From positions 1 through 64,000 of the forward strand of contig JAABST010000009.1 of NCBI GenBank assembly GCA_011390275.1: DNA of 64,000 nt, in the 5' to 3' direction. Both the position numbers and the translations under genes were made by a program. Shown in pieces: positions 1 through 10,430 of the stretch. Below the pieces are notes generated by a model, which worked only from the letters and a program-made list of their open reading frames with translations, had not been told where the DNA came from and did no database searches. This stretch comes from Geitlerinema sp. S16. Its GTDB lineage: Bacteria > Cyanobacteriota > Cyanobacteriia > Cyanobacteriales > Geitlerinemataceae. How positions within the stretch are numbered: the stretch's first letter is position 1; each line of letters opens with the position of its first letter.

Positions 1-121
1 CTTTTTTCTATATTTCCCAAATTCTGCACATTGAAATTTTATACATGGTTTGATCCACTTATCGGACAAACCATCAATCTCTCCGCCATTCGACCATCAT
101 GCCGTGTTCCGTTTTCGTATA

Positions 122-1027
122 ATGTCGGAACACCTCTCGATATTGTTCGACCTGCTTGGGAGCCATAAACCCGTGGACGAGACTACCCCCGTTCGCCCCG
201 TTCTCAATGAGATCGCCCCTGAGATCGACCCTAAGCTGACCCCCTCCCAGCCCGCCACCAGCGGCGACACGCGCAGCCAATCGTTACGCGCTGAAATTCG
301 TGCTGAAATTCGTGACGATATCCTCGTGGAGGATTTAGCCCCTCGATCCACCGATCCAATCGACGAGCCAAAACAATCACGCGATCGCAATTTTGAACAG
401 GCGATCGAACTACTCGAACACTACAGTTTTGACATTGAAGGTGGCTCCGCTCGCAGCTTTGTAACGTATTGGGCGGGTGATTTGCCGAGTGAATGGCTAC
501 GGCTGGCAGTACTCGAAGCGCTCTACCAAGGTCGCTACAAAGCTGTCTCAGTTTCACAAATTTTGACGCTATGGGAGCGCAAACAACAGCCACAAACTCA
601 CTTTAACGCAGAGTTTGAGTCCTTAATTTGCGATCGGCTGTTTGCCGAAGTTGAGGCAGAAGTTGAGGTTACTGTAGCCGAAACCGCCATAGAAAAAGAT
701 CCTGCGGCACTTTCGGAAGGTTCAGAAACGCAAGCCGAAAGTTCCTCTAAGCCAATGGGTGATTTGATCTCAGACGTGACACCGGTTAGACTGCCGGACA
801 TATCCTCACCCAGTCACGACACGATCGCCCCTCAGCCCATACCCGAAAATACCGAAGACACTGCCCAACCTGGCGAATCCGACTCCTCCAGCCTGAATCA
901 TCAACGTTCTCACCCCACGCAAATCGCCCAATTTGTCCCCGAAGGTGAAAGCCACGTCTATGACAAGCTCCGCGATCTGGCACGGGCTGGCGAAACCGAG
1001 GAGGAGTCGGCTCCCCCACCACCCTAG
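122..1027 (+). CDS. Hypothetical protein with a conserved-looking helical core (NFEQAIELLEHYSFDIEGGSARSFVTYWAGDLPSEWLRLAVLEALYQGRYKAVSV) flanked by low-complexity acidic/Pro-Ser segments
   Basis: ORF 50..1027; internal ATG at 122 (MSEHLSILFDLL...) is a plausible start; convergent with ppa and followed by a strong hairpin. Confidence 0.55.
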   Translation: MSEHLSILFDLLGSHKPVDETTPVRPVLNEIAPEIDPKLTPSQPATSGDTRSQSLRAEIRAEIRDDILVEDLAPRSTDPIDEPKQSRDRNFEQAIELLEHYSFDIEGGSARSFVTYWAGDLPSEWLRLAVLEALYQGRYKAVSVSQILTLWERKQQPQTHFNAEFESLICDRLFAEVEAEVEVTVAETAIEKDPAALSEGSETQAESSSKPMGDLISDVTPVRLPDISSPSHDTIAPQPIPENTEDTAQPGESDSSSLNHQRSHPTQIAQFVPEGESHVYDKLRDLARAGETEEESAPPPP

Positions 1028-1050
1028 CGCCACTCGGTAACGCTAACAAA

Positions 1051-1088
1051 AATACGTGTTGCCGTCCGTGAAGACGACAACACGTATT
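1051..1088. terminator. Bidirectional intrinsic terminator-like hairpin between convergent genes
   Basis: AATACGTGTTGCCGTC-CGTGAA-GACGACAACACGTATT, 15/16 bp stem, preceded by an A-run. Confidence 0.7.
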
Positions 1089-1147
1089 ACAGGTTTGAGG
1101 GGTGATCTCAGTTCTACATCTTCTACCTCTCAAACAATGATCAAAAC

Positions 1148-1660
1148 TTACTTGTTATACGCTTTGATGCATTCTTCAATCAACGGAAGAACCGCTTCAA
1201 CATCTTTCCAACCTAAAATTTCGACTTCTTTTTTCTCCAGGTTTTTATAGGAGTCAAAGAATTCGGCAATTTCATCGAGACGGTGTTGTTCAACATTAGC
1301 CAGCGAGGTGTACTGAGCGTAACGGGGATCTTCCGCCGGAACGCACAACAGTTTTTCGTCACGATCGCCACCGTCGATCATTTCCAGCATTCCGATCGGA
1401 CGTGCTGCGATTAAGCAACCGGGAAACGTCGGCTGATCCATCAGCACCATTCCATCGAGCGGGTCGCCATCATCCGCCAGGGTATTCGGAATAAAACCGT
1501 AGTCGCCGGGATAATGCACCGACGAAAACAGCACGCGATCGAGCATCATGCAGCCGAGATCTTTATCAAACTCGTATTTATTTTTGCTGCCGCCCGGAAT
1601 TTCGATCAGAACGTTAACCAGACCTTCTTTAGGCTGAGGCTTGATTTTAGTGATGTCCAC
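1148..1660 (-). CDS. ppa: Inorganic pyrophosphatase
   Basis: [55 protein letters not shown]. The ORF extends to 1711, but a GTG at 1660 ([14 protein letters not shown]) fits the family N-terminus better. Confidence 0.93.
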   Translation of the reverse strand: MDITKIKPQPKEGLVNVLIEIPGGSKNKYEFDKDLGCMMLDRVLFSSVHYPGDYGFIPNTLADDGDPLDGMVLMDQPTFPGCLIAARPIGMLEMIDGGDRDEKLLCVPAEDPRYAQYTSLANVEQHRLDEIAEFFDSYKNLEKKEVEILGWKDVEAVLPLIEECIKAYNK

Positions 1661-1711
1661 AATAGTTACAGAAAATAAACGTTGACGGTGAAACAGTACC
1701 ACTGAAATCAC

Positions 1712-1751
1712 AAAAATGCCGGACGATCACTATGACCGCACCGGCATTTTT
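1712..1751 (-). terminator. Terminator-like hairpin downstream of rbcS
   Basis: AAAAATGCCGG...CCGGCATTTTT, 11-bp stem; runs of A and T on either arm. Confidence 0.65.
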
Positions 1752-1797
1752 GTTAATCAATCAGTTTGACATTGATCGATTTAGCGAAGCACGTTAA

Positions 1798-2139
1798 TTA
1801 GTAACGCACCGTACCCGTACCGGGCTTGTAAACGATGAAGCTCACGGTTTGGCACTGTTTGATGTTGTCGAAGCCAATCACGCGGATGTAGCAGTTCGAG
1901 TATTCCTGACGGCACTCACGCACTTCAGTCAAGACATCGTTGGACGTACGAGCACTAAAGAGGGGCAGTTTCCACAATGTCCAGTGGTGGCAATCGGGAG
2001 CCGGATCTTCTTCAAACTCGATCGCGGGGATGAAACCCTGCGCGAGCATGTAGTCAATCTGACGGACGATTTGCTGATCGCTCAGCGGGGGGAGGTACGA
2101 CAGCGTTTCGTAACGACGCTCTTTTGGCAGCGTTTTCAT
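1798..2139 (-). CDS. rbcS: Ribulose-1,5-bisphosphate carboxylase small subunit
   Basis: [44 protein letters not shown]; directly downstream of rbcX/rbcL. Confidence 0.97.
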   Translation of the reverse strand: MKTLPKERRYETLSYLPPLSDQQIVRQIDYMLAQGFIPAIEFEEDPAPDCHHWTLWKLPLFSARTSNDVLTEVRECRQEYSNCYIRVIGFDNIKQCQTVSFIVYKPGTGTVRY

Positions 2140-2145
2140 GAATCC

Positions 2146-2562
2146 TTACTCCTGTGAGTCTCGTTCGGGTTGAGCATCTAGCTCGGGATGGGACGATGTC
2201 TCATCCGAGTCAGACGAAATATCAGAGGTTTGGGTTAAGCGTTCGAGCATCAAGCGACGAAGGTTAATGTTCGCCTGGGTGATATTCGATCGCACCAATT
2301 CGGGAAGAAACTCCAGCACCGTATCGGCAATCTCGGCACGAACGGTCAGGATTCGGAATACCAAATCTTTCCGTTCGCCAGTTAATCCGCTCAGGAACTC
2401 GTCATCATCGCGGATGGGATGCTCGATCGCGTATTGCCGTAGCCAGATTGCCTGGGGAGGATTGGTCTCGTTAAGCTGCTCGATGATGAGCTTGACGGCT
2501 TGAAACGTGACATAGGTCTGTAACGTTTTGGCCGCCGCGCTCGCGAGGTGCTTGGAATCCAC
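2146..2562 (-). CDS. rbcX: RuBisCO assembly chaperone RbcX
   Basis: KTLQTYVTFQAVKLIIEQLNETNPPQAIWLRQY; located between rbcL and rbcS. Confidence 0.95.
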   Translation of the reverse strand: MDSKHLASAAAKTLQTYVTFQAVKLIIEQLNETNPPQAIWLRQYAIEHPIRDDDEFLSGLTGERKDLVFRILTVRAEIADTVLEFLPELVRSNITQANINLRRLMLERLTQTSDISSDSDETSSHPELDAQPERDSQE

Positions 2563-2624
2563 GATCGCAACCCTCTATCCCAAACAGTACTGGAATGAGT
2601 CGAACTTGAATGTGAGGCGATCGA

Positions 2625-4043
2625 TTAGATCGTATCGACAGCTTCAAATTCAAACTTGATTTCTTTCCACAGTTCACAAGCCACAGCCAGCTCAGGGCTC
2701 CACTTGCAAGCTTCGCGGATGATGTCGCCACCTTCACGCATGAGGTCACGACCTTCGTTACGTGCTTGAATACACGCTTCGAGTGCCACACGGTTTGCGG
2801 TCGCACCCGGAGCATTACCCCAAGGGTGACCCAGCGTACCACCACCAAACTGGAGGCAGGAATCGTCGCCGAAGATTTCCACCAGTGCGGGCATGTGCCA
2901 CACGTGGATACCACCGGAAGCGACCGGCATTACACCAGGCAGCGACGCCCAGTCTTGGGTGAAGAAAATACCGCGCGAGCGATCTTCTTCCACGTAGTCT
3001 TCGCGCATCAGGTCAACAAAGCCCATGGTGATGCCTTTTTCGCCTTCGAGTTTACCGACGACGGTTCCCGAGTGCAGGTGGTCACCACCGGAGAGGCGGA
3101 GGCACTTCGCGAGAACGCGGAAGTGAATACCGTGGTTACGCTGACGGTCGATGACCGCGTGCATTGCACGGTGAATGTGCAGCAAGACGCCGTTATCGCG
3201 GCACCATTTCGCCAGGGTGGTGTTCGCTGTGAAACCACCGGTGAGGAAGTCGTGCATGATGATCGGGGTGCCGATTTCTTTCGCGAATTCGGCGCGTTTC
3301 ATCATTTCTTCGCAGGTGGCTGCGGTGACGTTCAGGTAGTGACCTTTAACTTCGTTGGTCTCAGCCTGAGATTTTTCGATCGCTTCTTGAACGAAGAGGA
3401 AGCGATCGCGCCAGCGCATGAAGGGCTGCGAGTTGATGTTTTCGTCATCTTTCGTGAAGTCCAGACCACCGCGAAGGCACTCATAAACTGCACGACCGTA
3501 GTTTTTCGCCGACAGACCGAGTTTCGGTTTGATCGTGCAACCGAGCAGAGGACGACCGTATTTGTTGAGGTGATCGCGCTCAACGGAGATACCGTGCGGT
3601 GGGCCTTGGAAGGTTTTGACCAGAGCAACCGGGAAGCGAATGTCTTCCAGGCGCAGCGCTTTCAGTGCTTTGAAGCCGAAGACGTTACCGACCAGCGAGG
3701 TCAGAATGTTGGTGACCGAACCTTCTTCAAACAGGTCGAGCGGGTAAGCAACGAAGCAGAAGTACTGATTGTCTTCGCCCGGAACCGCTTCAACGTCGTA
3801 GCAACGACCTTTGTAGCGATCGAGGTCGGTTAGACCATCAGTCCAAACCGTCGTCCACGTACCGGTGGACGATTCAGCGGCCACTGCTGCTGCTGCTTCT
3901 TCCGGAGGAACGCCCGGTTGGGGCGTCATGCGGAAACATGCGAGCAGGTCGGTATCTTTCGGTGTGTAGTCGGGGGTGTAGTACGTCAATGCGTAATCTT
4001 GTACACCCGCCTTAAATCCAGCGGAGGCTTTTGTCTGAACCAT
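2625..4043 (-). CDS. rbcL: Ribulose-1,5-bisphosphate carboxylase large subunit (form I)
   Basis: 472 aa; [50 protein letters not shown]. Confidence 0.99.
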   Translation of the reverse strand: MVQTKASAGFKAGVQDYALTYYTPDYTPKDTDLLACFRMTPQPGVPPEEAAAAVAAESSTGTWTTVWTDGLTDLDRYKGRCYDVEAVPGEDNQYFCFVAYPLDLFEEGSVTNILTSLVGNVFGFKALKALRLEDIRFPVALVKTFQGPPHGISVERDHLNKYGRPLLGCTIKPKLGLSAKNYGRAVYECLRGGLDFTKDDENINSQPFMRWRDRFLFVQEAIEKSQAETNEVKGHYLNVTAATCEEMMKRAEFAKEIGTPIIMHDFLTGGFTANTTLAKWCRDNGVLLHIHRAMHAVIDRQRNHGIHFRVLAKCLRLSGGDHLHSGTVVGKLEGEKGITMGFVDLMREDYVEEDRSRGIFFTQDWASLPGVMPVASGGIHVWHMPALVEIFGDDSCLQFGGGTLGHPWGNAPGATANRVALEACIQARNEGRDLMREGGDIIREACKWSPELAVACELWKEIKFEFEAVDTI

Positions 4044-5141
4044 CCCTCTAATATCTCCTTGTTTCTGTCAGGAATACATCTCTCAGCATTTCCACCGTCT
4101 ATAAAACGAGTGGAATTCTTGGTTCGGTCACTCGACTCTCGCGTCTTGATTGAACATCAACCAAAACGAACAGAGACAGGGTCTCATCAAGCGTTTTACT
4201 CCTTTGCAGGAGCCAGTTCCCGAGTGCTTCTCGGTACTGCGACCGGCCAAACTATGGAGGTCTACTTATGTTTTTTTGTGTAAGCTATCGCCGGTTTTCG
4301 CGTGACACGTGACTCCGGAGCGTAACGAAACATTCGACACGCGCTCGGCATTGTTGGGTCTACGATCGTTAGTTAATCGCTCGAAGACTCGTGACGTGCG
4401 GACAATCATAAAGACCAAACTTTGTGATCGACCAGCGAAAAGAATCGGCAAATTTTGGTATTAACGTCCCATCATAAACAGCTATCACTTAGGGTTTGTG
4501 AAGCGCTGTCGTAGGGCTCGAGATCAAGACTAGTCTTGCTTTAAAGCTTGAGAAGCAAACTGTCAAACTTGACCGTACTTGAACTCGGATGGGCGTTACT
4601 TATTGCTAGTGGCTTATGGGGCTTCTTGCTTGAGGTATCGTACCATGCTTGCGATCGCTTAACTGCTAGAAAAAAATCAATCCCGCAAAAAACAAATAGC
4701 GATATTCAGACCGCCTCATTAGTGGAACTGATATATATCGAAAACCATCTCATCGCGAAGTAAAAGCGACGACGACGCCGATCTCTGCATCACGATTGAT
4801 CGACAACGACAAAACTGAACTGATGCCTTGCGCTGTAAGCAATACATTCTTGTTGAGGATGACAAGATTTTTAGGGGGAAAGCCATTTTCGAGCAAAGCA
4901 CGATCGCCTAGCATCCCGACTCTCGATGAGCGATCCCCGCAAGACCAAGTCGTAAAAAGTCGAAATATTACAGTTAACTAAAATTTAGTTTAAGAAAAAA
5001 TAATATTCTGGCGTATATCGCTTGAATGGGATGCGGTTTTATTCAATTTTTCATGAGGTTCGTTCGGGTTCCTTATAGGTATTTAGACTTATTTGACGAC
5101 AGGAAAGGCGCGGCACTCCAGGCCACTCTAAAACAGCGGAT

Positions 5142-6146
5142 TTAGGTCTCTGGTGTGTTACGTCGAAGAATACTGTCAATAATGCGATTGACGTGTTGAC
5201 GTCCATACACATTTTGTGATTGTGAGATCGAGTGTGTAATGGTAATTTCTTCGATGATTTCTTCTGTCGCTGAATCATTCGCTGAGTCATTGTTGTGTGG
5301 CTCATCAACCGGGCGATCGTCGTTCTTCCCGCTGTCCAATGGAGCCGCATCTTGTTTTGCGGGGTTAGCTATTTCGGAATGAGAAGGTGGTATGTCGTTC
5401 GCACTCTTCTGTTTACCGTTGATCGCGCCATCAACCACGCTGTCAATCACGCTGTCAATTTTGGGCGGGGTGGGATCAACCGGCGAGAAATTCATAGGAC
5501 GATCCGTCAGTTCATCCGCTTGAGATGCCGTGTTGACGACGGGATCAACCGTTGGGCGTTTCCAACTTCGGATAAACGGGCTTGACGTGAACGGAATTTT
5601 GAGACCCGAATTGGGTTGAGGAGCGGGCGAGGTTGCTGGGGGAGTCTCGGGGATCGGATCAGCCGAAGAAGTCTCTTCCTCGATCGTGCTGTTGTGACGA
5701 TTAACGGACGACGGCTCGGGATCATCCCAGGGATCGGCCAAGTTATCGACTTCCTGGGGAGTGTCGGCCACTGGGCACGTGAGTGGAATATCGCGCTCCG
5801 GTAAGCCATGCACGCTATGGGCGGAAATCGTTACGCCTGAGTCGATCGCGGCCTCAAATAACGTCACCGCAGAACCAATAATTGACAGTGCGCCAATCTT
5901 GCTCCAGCCCACAATCAAAACACCAACTCCCAGAACTGTACCGGACTCGATGATGATGTCACCGCTACAGGCTTGCAGCCAACAGCCTTCGCCAATAACA
6001 ACACCTGCGCCAATTTCAATACGGTACGGCGCACTCGTTTGCAGTTGGGCTGAGGTTGCGATTAAGGCCGTGTCATGGATACAAAGACGATCGGCGTGGA
6101 TTTCGGCGTTGGCCTGAGAGTGGTTATCCGGCGATCGCTCGGGCAT
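5142..6146 (-). CDS. ccmN: Carboxysome assembly protein CcmN
   Basis: Left-handed beta-helix hexapeptide N-terminus, long Pro/Ser/Asp linker, C-terminal amphipathic peptide (VYGRQHVNRIIDSILRRN) typical of the encapsulation peptide; downstream of ccmM. Confidence 0.9.
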   Translation of the reverse strand: MPERSPDNHSQANAEIHADRLCIHDTALIATSAQLQTSAPYRIEIGAGVVIGEGCWLQACSGDIIIESGTVLGVGVLIVGWSKIGALSIIGSAVTLFEAAIDSGVTISAHSVHGLPERDIPLTCPVADTPQEVDNLADPWDDPEPSSVNRHNSTIEEETSSADPIPETPPATSPAPQPNSGLKIPFTSSPFIRSWKRPTVDPVVNTASQADELTDRPMNFSPVDPTPPKIDSVIDSVVDGAINGKQKSANDIPPSHSEIANPAKQDAAPLDSGKNDDRPVDEPHNNDSANDSATEEIIEEITITHSISQSQNVYGRQHVNRIIDSILRRNTPET

Positions 6147-6300
6147 GAGTCGTGTGGAGAAAAGACGAAAACCCGCTCAGAGCAGAGCTTTTGGGACAGT
6201 AGATGTGATCCAATCCCAAAAGCAAAGGCGGTATGGGTTGCCAGGGGCTGCCCAATGCGCAACACCGAGAGCGGATTTTGCGAGGAGATGTACGGAGGTA

Positions 6301-8265
6301 CTAGGGACGCTGGACGATCGCTTCGAGGACACGACGTTTGGCCTTCGGGTCGATACCGATGACACGCACGTACTCACCCTGGTAATTGGCGAGGCTAGCC
6401 TCTAGTGCCGGAATGACCTCACGATCGCTCGAACCGCTGATCGCACTAACCGTTTGCCACGATCCCGTACGGAAGCGACGCTTGCTCGCGTGCTCCACAC
6501 CAATCTTGAAGCCCTGACTTAGCAATGTCCGAATTTGCGAGAGGGTTTCAGTGTCGATCGAGCTGGACGAAACGACATGGCTATAGGACGCAGCCGCGCT
6601 TGCACCGTTGCTACGAACCGCGCTAACTGTCGTCGCTGTCGAGGTCTTACCGTCTGGGCGCTGGATAATCGTTTCAAGCACACGACGTTTCGCCGCCGTA
6701 TCAATACCCAGCAGGCGAACATATTCGCCATTATGGTCAGCCATGCAGCCTTCCAGTGCCGCAATCACAGCACCCTCTTGGGTCGCTTGGATCGGCGAAC
6801 AGGTTTTCCACGACCCGGTACGGAAGCGACGTGGTGATGCGTGCTCAGTGCCGATCGTGTAGCCTTGGGCGAGCAGCGATCGTACTTGTTCCACCGTCTC
6901 CGGCTCTAGGCGACCCGACGAAAAGGAACTCGCCGAAACGCTTGCGCCAGCATAGGATTTTCCAGAAGACACGACTTTGCCATCCGGACGCTGAACAATT
7001 AGCTCAAGCACCCGACGTTTTGCGGCAGCATCAACGCCGATGATGCGCACGTACTCGCCAGCGTGTTGCGCACAAAATGCTTCAATCTCCGACAGCACCG
7101 CAGGCTCGCGGGTTGCGCTCACCGTCGGGCCACCGAGCCAAGAACTTGTTTTGAAACGACGCTCGTTAGCGTGTTCCAGGGTGATTTTGTAACCGTTGCG
7201 GATGAGCGAGCTAATTTGGGGTTTGACATCACCACCTGCGATCGGTGCAGCCGTTGCCGTACTGCCCGCATAGGAGGTTGAGGATGCCGAACGACCGCTT
7301 GTAATTGAGGCCGTTTCACCGGGACGATGAACGACCACTTCGATCACGCGCCGTTTTGCGGCCACATCAACACCAATAATCCGCACGTACTCGTCCGAAT
7401 ATTGAACGATCGTCGATTCAAGCTCGGCAGCGGCACGATCCGCGCTACTCGCCTGAAGACGTCCGGCACTCAGCCAAGAGCCGGTTTTATAGCGTCGTTT
7501 ATTCGCATGTTCAACGCTGATTTGATAGCCTTGGCTGAGGAGCGAGCGGATTTGCTCTCGCACTTCTGAATTCGCACTCATGGTTTCTGGGGGGGTGTAA
7601 CTAGATACAGACGAGCTAGCAGGGCGTCCACTATCTTGAGAGCTAGCTTGGACGTCGGCGATGCAGCTTTTGTCAGCCGCGCATTGGTAGCCTGCAAGCA
7701 GGGCTTCATTGACGCGCACTACGTGATTGGCGAAATCTCGATCCGATTCCAACGCATCCGGCAGACGGTCCGCCTGCGCTTGATTCGTCACGATCGCGCC
7801 CGACGGGACGTACTTACCATCAGGAATCGCCACATCCTGAACTAAGGCGTGCGCCATAATGACGCAACCATTACCCACTCGGGCGTTAAATACGGTCGAA
7901 CGAAACCCGATAAAACAGTCATCGCCCACGTAGGCCGGCCCGTGAACCAGCGCCATGTGGGTAATGCAGGTGTTTTGGCCGATCCAGACGGAGTATTGTT
8001 TCCCATCTTCGCCAACCACGCGCCCCTGTTCAAGGCCGTGAATGACGACACCATCTTGGATGTTGGTGCGATCGCCGATAAAGAACGGAAATCCTTCATC
8101 CGCACGAATTGAAGTACCCGGTGCAACCAAGACACCCGCACCAACTCGCACGTCACCGATGATATTCGAGAACGAATGAACATAGGCCGACGGATCGATA
8201 TTGGGCTCGGCCAAATCTTTCGACCAAGGAGTGGGAGGAGCGGCTCGCTTGCGGACAACCATCAT
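6301..8265 (-). CDS. ccmM: Carboxysome scaffold CcmM: gamma-carbonic-anhydrase-like domain plus four RbcS-like (SSUL) repeats
   Basis: N-terminal gamma-CA hexapeptide domain; four repeats of the form [23 protein letters not shown]. Confidence 0.97.
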   Translation of the reverse strand: MMVVRKRAAPPTPWSKDLAEPNIDPSAYVHSFSNIIGDVRVGAGVLVAPGTSIRADEGFPFFIGDRTNIQDGVVIHGLEQGRVVGEDGKQYSVWIGQNTCITHMALVHGPAYVGDDCFIGFRSTVFNARVGNGCVIMAHALVQDVAIPDGKYVPSGAIVTNQAQADRLPDALESDRDFANHVVRVNEALLAGYQCAADKSCIADVQASSQDSGRPASSSVSSYTPPETMSANSEVREQIRSLLSQGYQISVEHANKRRYKTGSWLSAGRLQASSADRAAAELESTIVQYSDEYVRIIGVDVAAKRRVIEVVVHRPGETASITSGRSASSTSYAGSTATAAPIAGGDVKPQISSLIRNGYKITLEHANERRFKTSSWLGGPTVSATREPAVLSEIEAFCAQHAGEYVRIIGVDAAAKRRVLELIVQRPDGKVVSSGKSYAGASVSASSFSSGRLEPETVEQVRSLLAQGYTIGTEHASPRRFRTGSWKTCSPIQATQEGAVIAALEGCMADHNGEYVRLLGIDTAAKRRVLETIIQRPDGKTSTATTVSAVRSNGASAAASYSHVVSSSSIDTETLSQIRTLLSQGFKIGVEHASKRRFRTGSWQTVSAISGSSDREVIPALEASLANYQGEYVRVIGIDPKAKRRVLEAIVQRP

Positions 8266-8396
8266 GCTTCTTTTTAAGTTCTAACGTCGGGTCGCTGAGT
8301 CGAGAGGTGATCGCCGAAACGGCAAAGAACGAAGGTTTGGACTTTGCCAACCTCTCTAACAGCGCAAGTGATCGTTGATGGGTGGATTAAACGGTC

Positions 8397-8684
8397 TTAG
8401 GGGTTATAGATCTGTTGATTGCCGATCGTCACCGTATCGATAATGCCGATAACCATGGCATCGATCGGATTATTTTCCTGTCCGGGTTCGACCCGAGCCG
8501 CGCTGCCACGGCTGACTAGAACCCATTCATCGCGTCCCGCTCCAACCAGATCGGCGGCAACCTCATATTGAGGTAGAGGCTGGCCAGTCTCGTCAAGCAT
8601 TTCCAGCACGAGAAGCTTGGAACCCCGCAGGCTAGGCAGCTTTTGGGTACAGACTACCGTGCCACGAACCCTAGCTAATTGCAT
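8397..8684 (-). CDS. ccmL: Carboxysome pentameric shell vertex protein CcmL
   Basis: MQLARVRGTVVCTQKLPSLRGSKLLVLEMLD; 95 aa BMV fold. Confidence 0.96.
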   Translation of the reverse strand: MQLARVRGTVVCTQKLPSLRGSKLLVLEMLDETGQPLPQYEVAADLVGAGRDEWVLVSRGSAARVEPGQENNPIDAMVIGIIDTVTIGNQQIYNP

Positions 8685-8697
8685 GAATTCTCACAGT

Positions 8698-9039
8698 TTA
8701 CGGACGACGGATCGTACGCGGAGAACCAACGCTTTCACGGAATTGCTCGACCGCTTCGGTGTAGCGAATCGGTAGGACGTACTCTAGGTTTTCGTGAGGA
8801 CGCGCAATGATGTGGGTGGACAGAACTTCGCCGCCGTTCACGCGCTTGACATTTTCCACGCCAGCACCGACCGACGCTTGAACTTCCGAAACATCGCCGC
8901 GAACAATCACGGTGACACGACCCGTTCCGATTTTTTCGTAGCCAACGAGCGTGACACGAGCGGCTTTAACCATCGCATCAGCGGCTTCGACTACGGCGGG
9001 GAAACCGAGGGTTTCAATCATTCCAACTGCAATTGACAT
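8698..9039 (-). CDS. ccmK: Carboxysome hexameric shell protein CcmK (BMC domain)
   Basis: [57 protein letters not shown]. Confidence 0.97.
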   Translation of the reverse strand: MSIAVGMIETLGFPAVVEAADAMVKAARVTLVGYEKIGTGRVTVIVRGDVSEVQASVGAGVENVKRVNGGEVLSTHIIARPHENLEYVLPIRYTEAVEQFRESVGSPRTIRRP

Positions 9040-9253
9040 CGAGACAAGCTCCTAGGCTTTAAAAAGGTAAAACAACGTTATCAACAACGTCGATCGTGAC
9101 GAAAATACATAGTTCGGACTTTTAAATCGAACTTAATCGAACCAAAAACCGAACGATGAACCGACTGATTCGCAATTTGCACACGATCACCGATCCCCCC
9201 ACAACGGCAGAGGTCACTCCGGCAAATCGTGTCGCGAATAAAACCTAATCGCC

Positions 9254-9565
9254 TTAGTAGGTACGGAACTGATCGACTTCTTCGGTGTAGCGGATCGGCA
9301 ACACGTATTCGAGGTTTTCGTGAGGACGCGCAATGATGTGAGTCGAGAGCACTTGGCCGCCGTTCACACGGTTTGCCGCCTCGATGCCAGCAGACACAGA
9401 AGCTTGGACTTCCGAAACATCACCACGGACGATAACGGTGACACGACCCGAGCCGATTTTTTCGTAGCCCACTAGAGTAACGCGAGCCGCTTTGACCATA
9501 GAGTCAGCGGCTTCTACGACAGCGGGAAAACCGAGGGTTTCCACCATTCCAACTGCGATAGACAT
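9254..9565 (-). CDS. ccmK: Carboxysome hexameric shell protein CcmK (BMC domain), second copy
   Basis: [42 protein letters not shown]; near-identical paralogue of the downstream copy except at the C-terminus. Confidence 0.97.
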   Translation of the reverse strand: MSIAVGMVETLGFPAVVEAADSMVKAARVTLVGYEKIGSGRVTVIVRGDVSEVQASVSAGIEAANRVNGGQVLSTHIIARPHENLEYVLPIRYTEEVDQFRTY

Positions 9566-10430
9566 AGTTCTTGTACTTTTTCCTTTTAAAAGAGTGAGAG
9601 CTTCGTCAAGCGCGACGAGCTTTCAGGTTGGCGCGATGCGCGACAACCTTGGTGAACGAACAACGAACCCGAAACGTAAAGACAACTCACATGGTCTAGT
9701 TGACGCTGTTACCACTAGCCCTCTGAAAACAAGCGACAACCAGATGAGTGTCCGATCTAACCCCAAAAATGAAGTCAGGTTTGGGGTTGATGTAGCAAGA
9801 ATGCTGAATTAGATGGGAAAGCGATCCCAAAATTTTTATGCCCGCTATAGAGCGTATGAAACTTTGTACCGTTTGGCAACATAGGTAATGATGATGTTTA
9901 CCTACGGGATAGGTTAAAGATTGCTAATCATCACGATGCTGTTCAAGCTGGGCTCGATCGCCAGCGAAGGCGGGCTGTCGCTACACTCTTGAGACGAGGC
10001 GACGCTGTTCTATAAATCGCGGCTAGCTTAACGCTGGAACGATATCGGGCGTTTGCGATTAATTTTTGACTGGGCGTTGTGCAGGCGATTGAACTCGCAG
10101 GGACATCTCCTATCCAGGTTGCGGCCTCCCCAGAAAAACCTGGAGTCGCTGGCCTGTAAGGATTCGGAGTCGGTTTGTCGGCTCGTTATTGCGGCCTCAC
10201 CACAGGTTGATCTGCACACCCACAATGCCGCAAAACCGAGGGCGCAAAAATCGGATATCACGGACAGTCTGCCGAATCTTGAGTGAATACTTTTGGCCTG
10301 AATCGTTACAGCACAAGCTTCGTCATTCTAAACAATTACACTGTGAACGCATTCTCGGGACTTGAAATAATAGACTTAATAGTCTCAGTCCGCATTTTAC
10401 ATATTTAACAATTATTAATAATCAACCCCC

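Noticed and set aside
2766-3833. 355-aa ORF on the plus strand opposite rbcL
   Set aside because: Antisense shadow of the strongly conserved rbcL; no recognisable family or initiation context.
4548-4981. Two small plus-strand ORFs (71 and 61 aa) between rbcL and ccmN
   Set aside because: No clear family, weak start context; one has a possible TM but evidence is too thin to call a gene.
10137-10208. 72-nt segment bounded by AACCTG/CAGGTT considered as a tRNA
   Set aside because: No T-arm GGTTCGA, anticodon arm or acceptor geometry; length match is coincidental.
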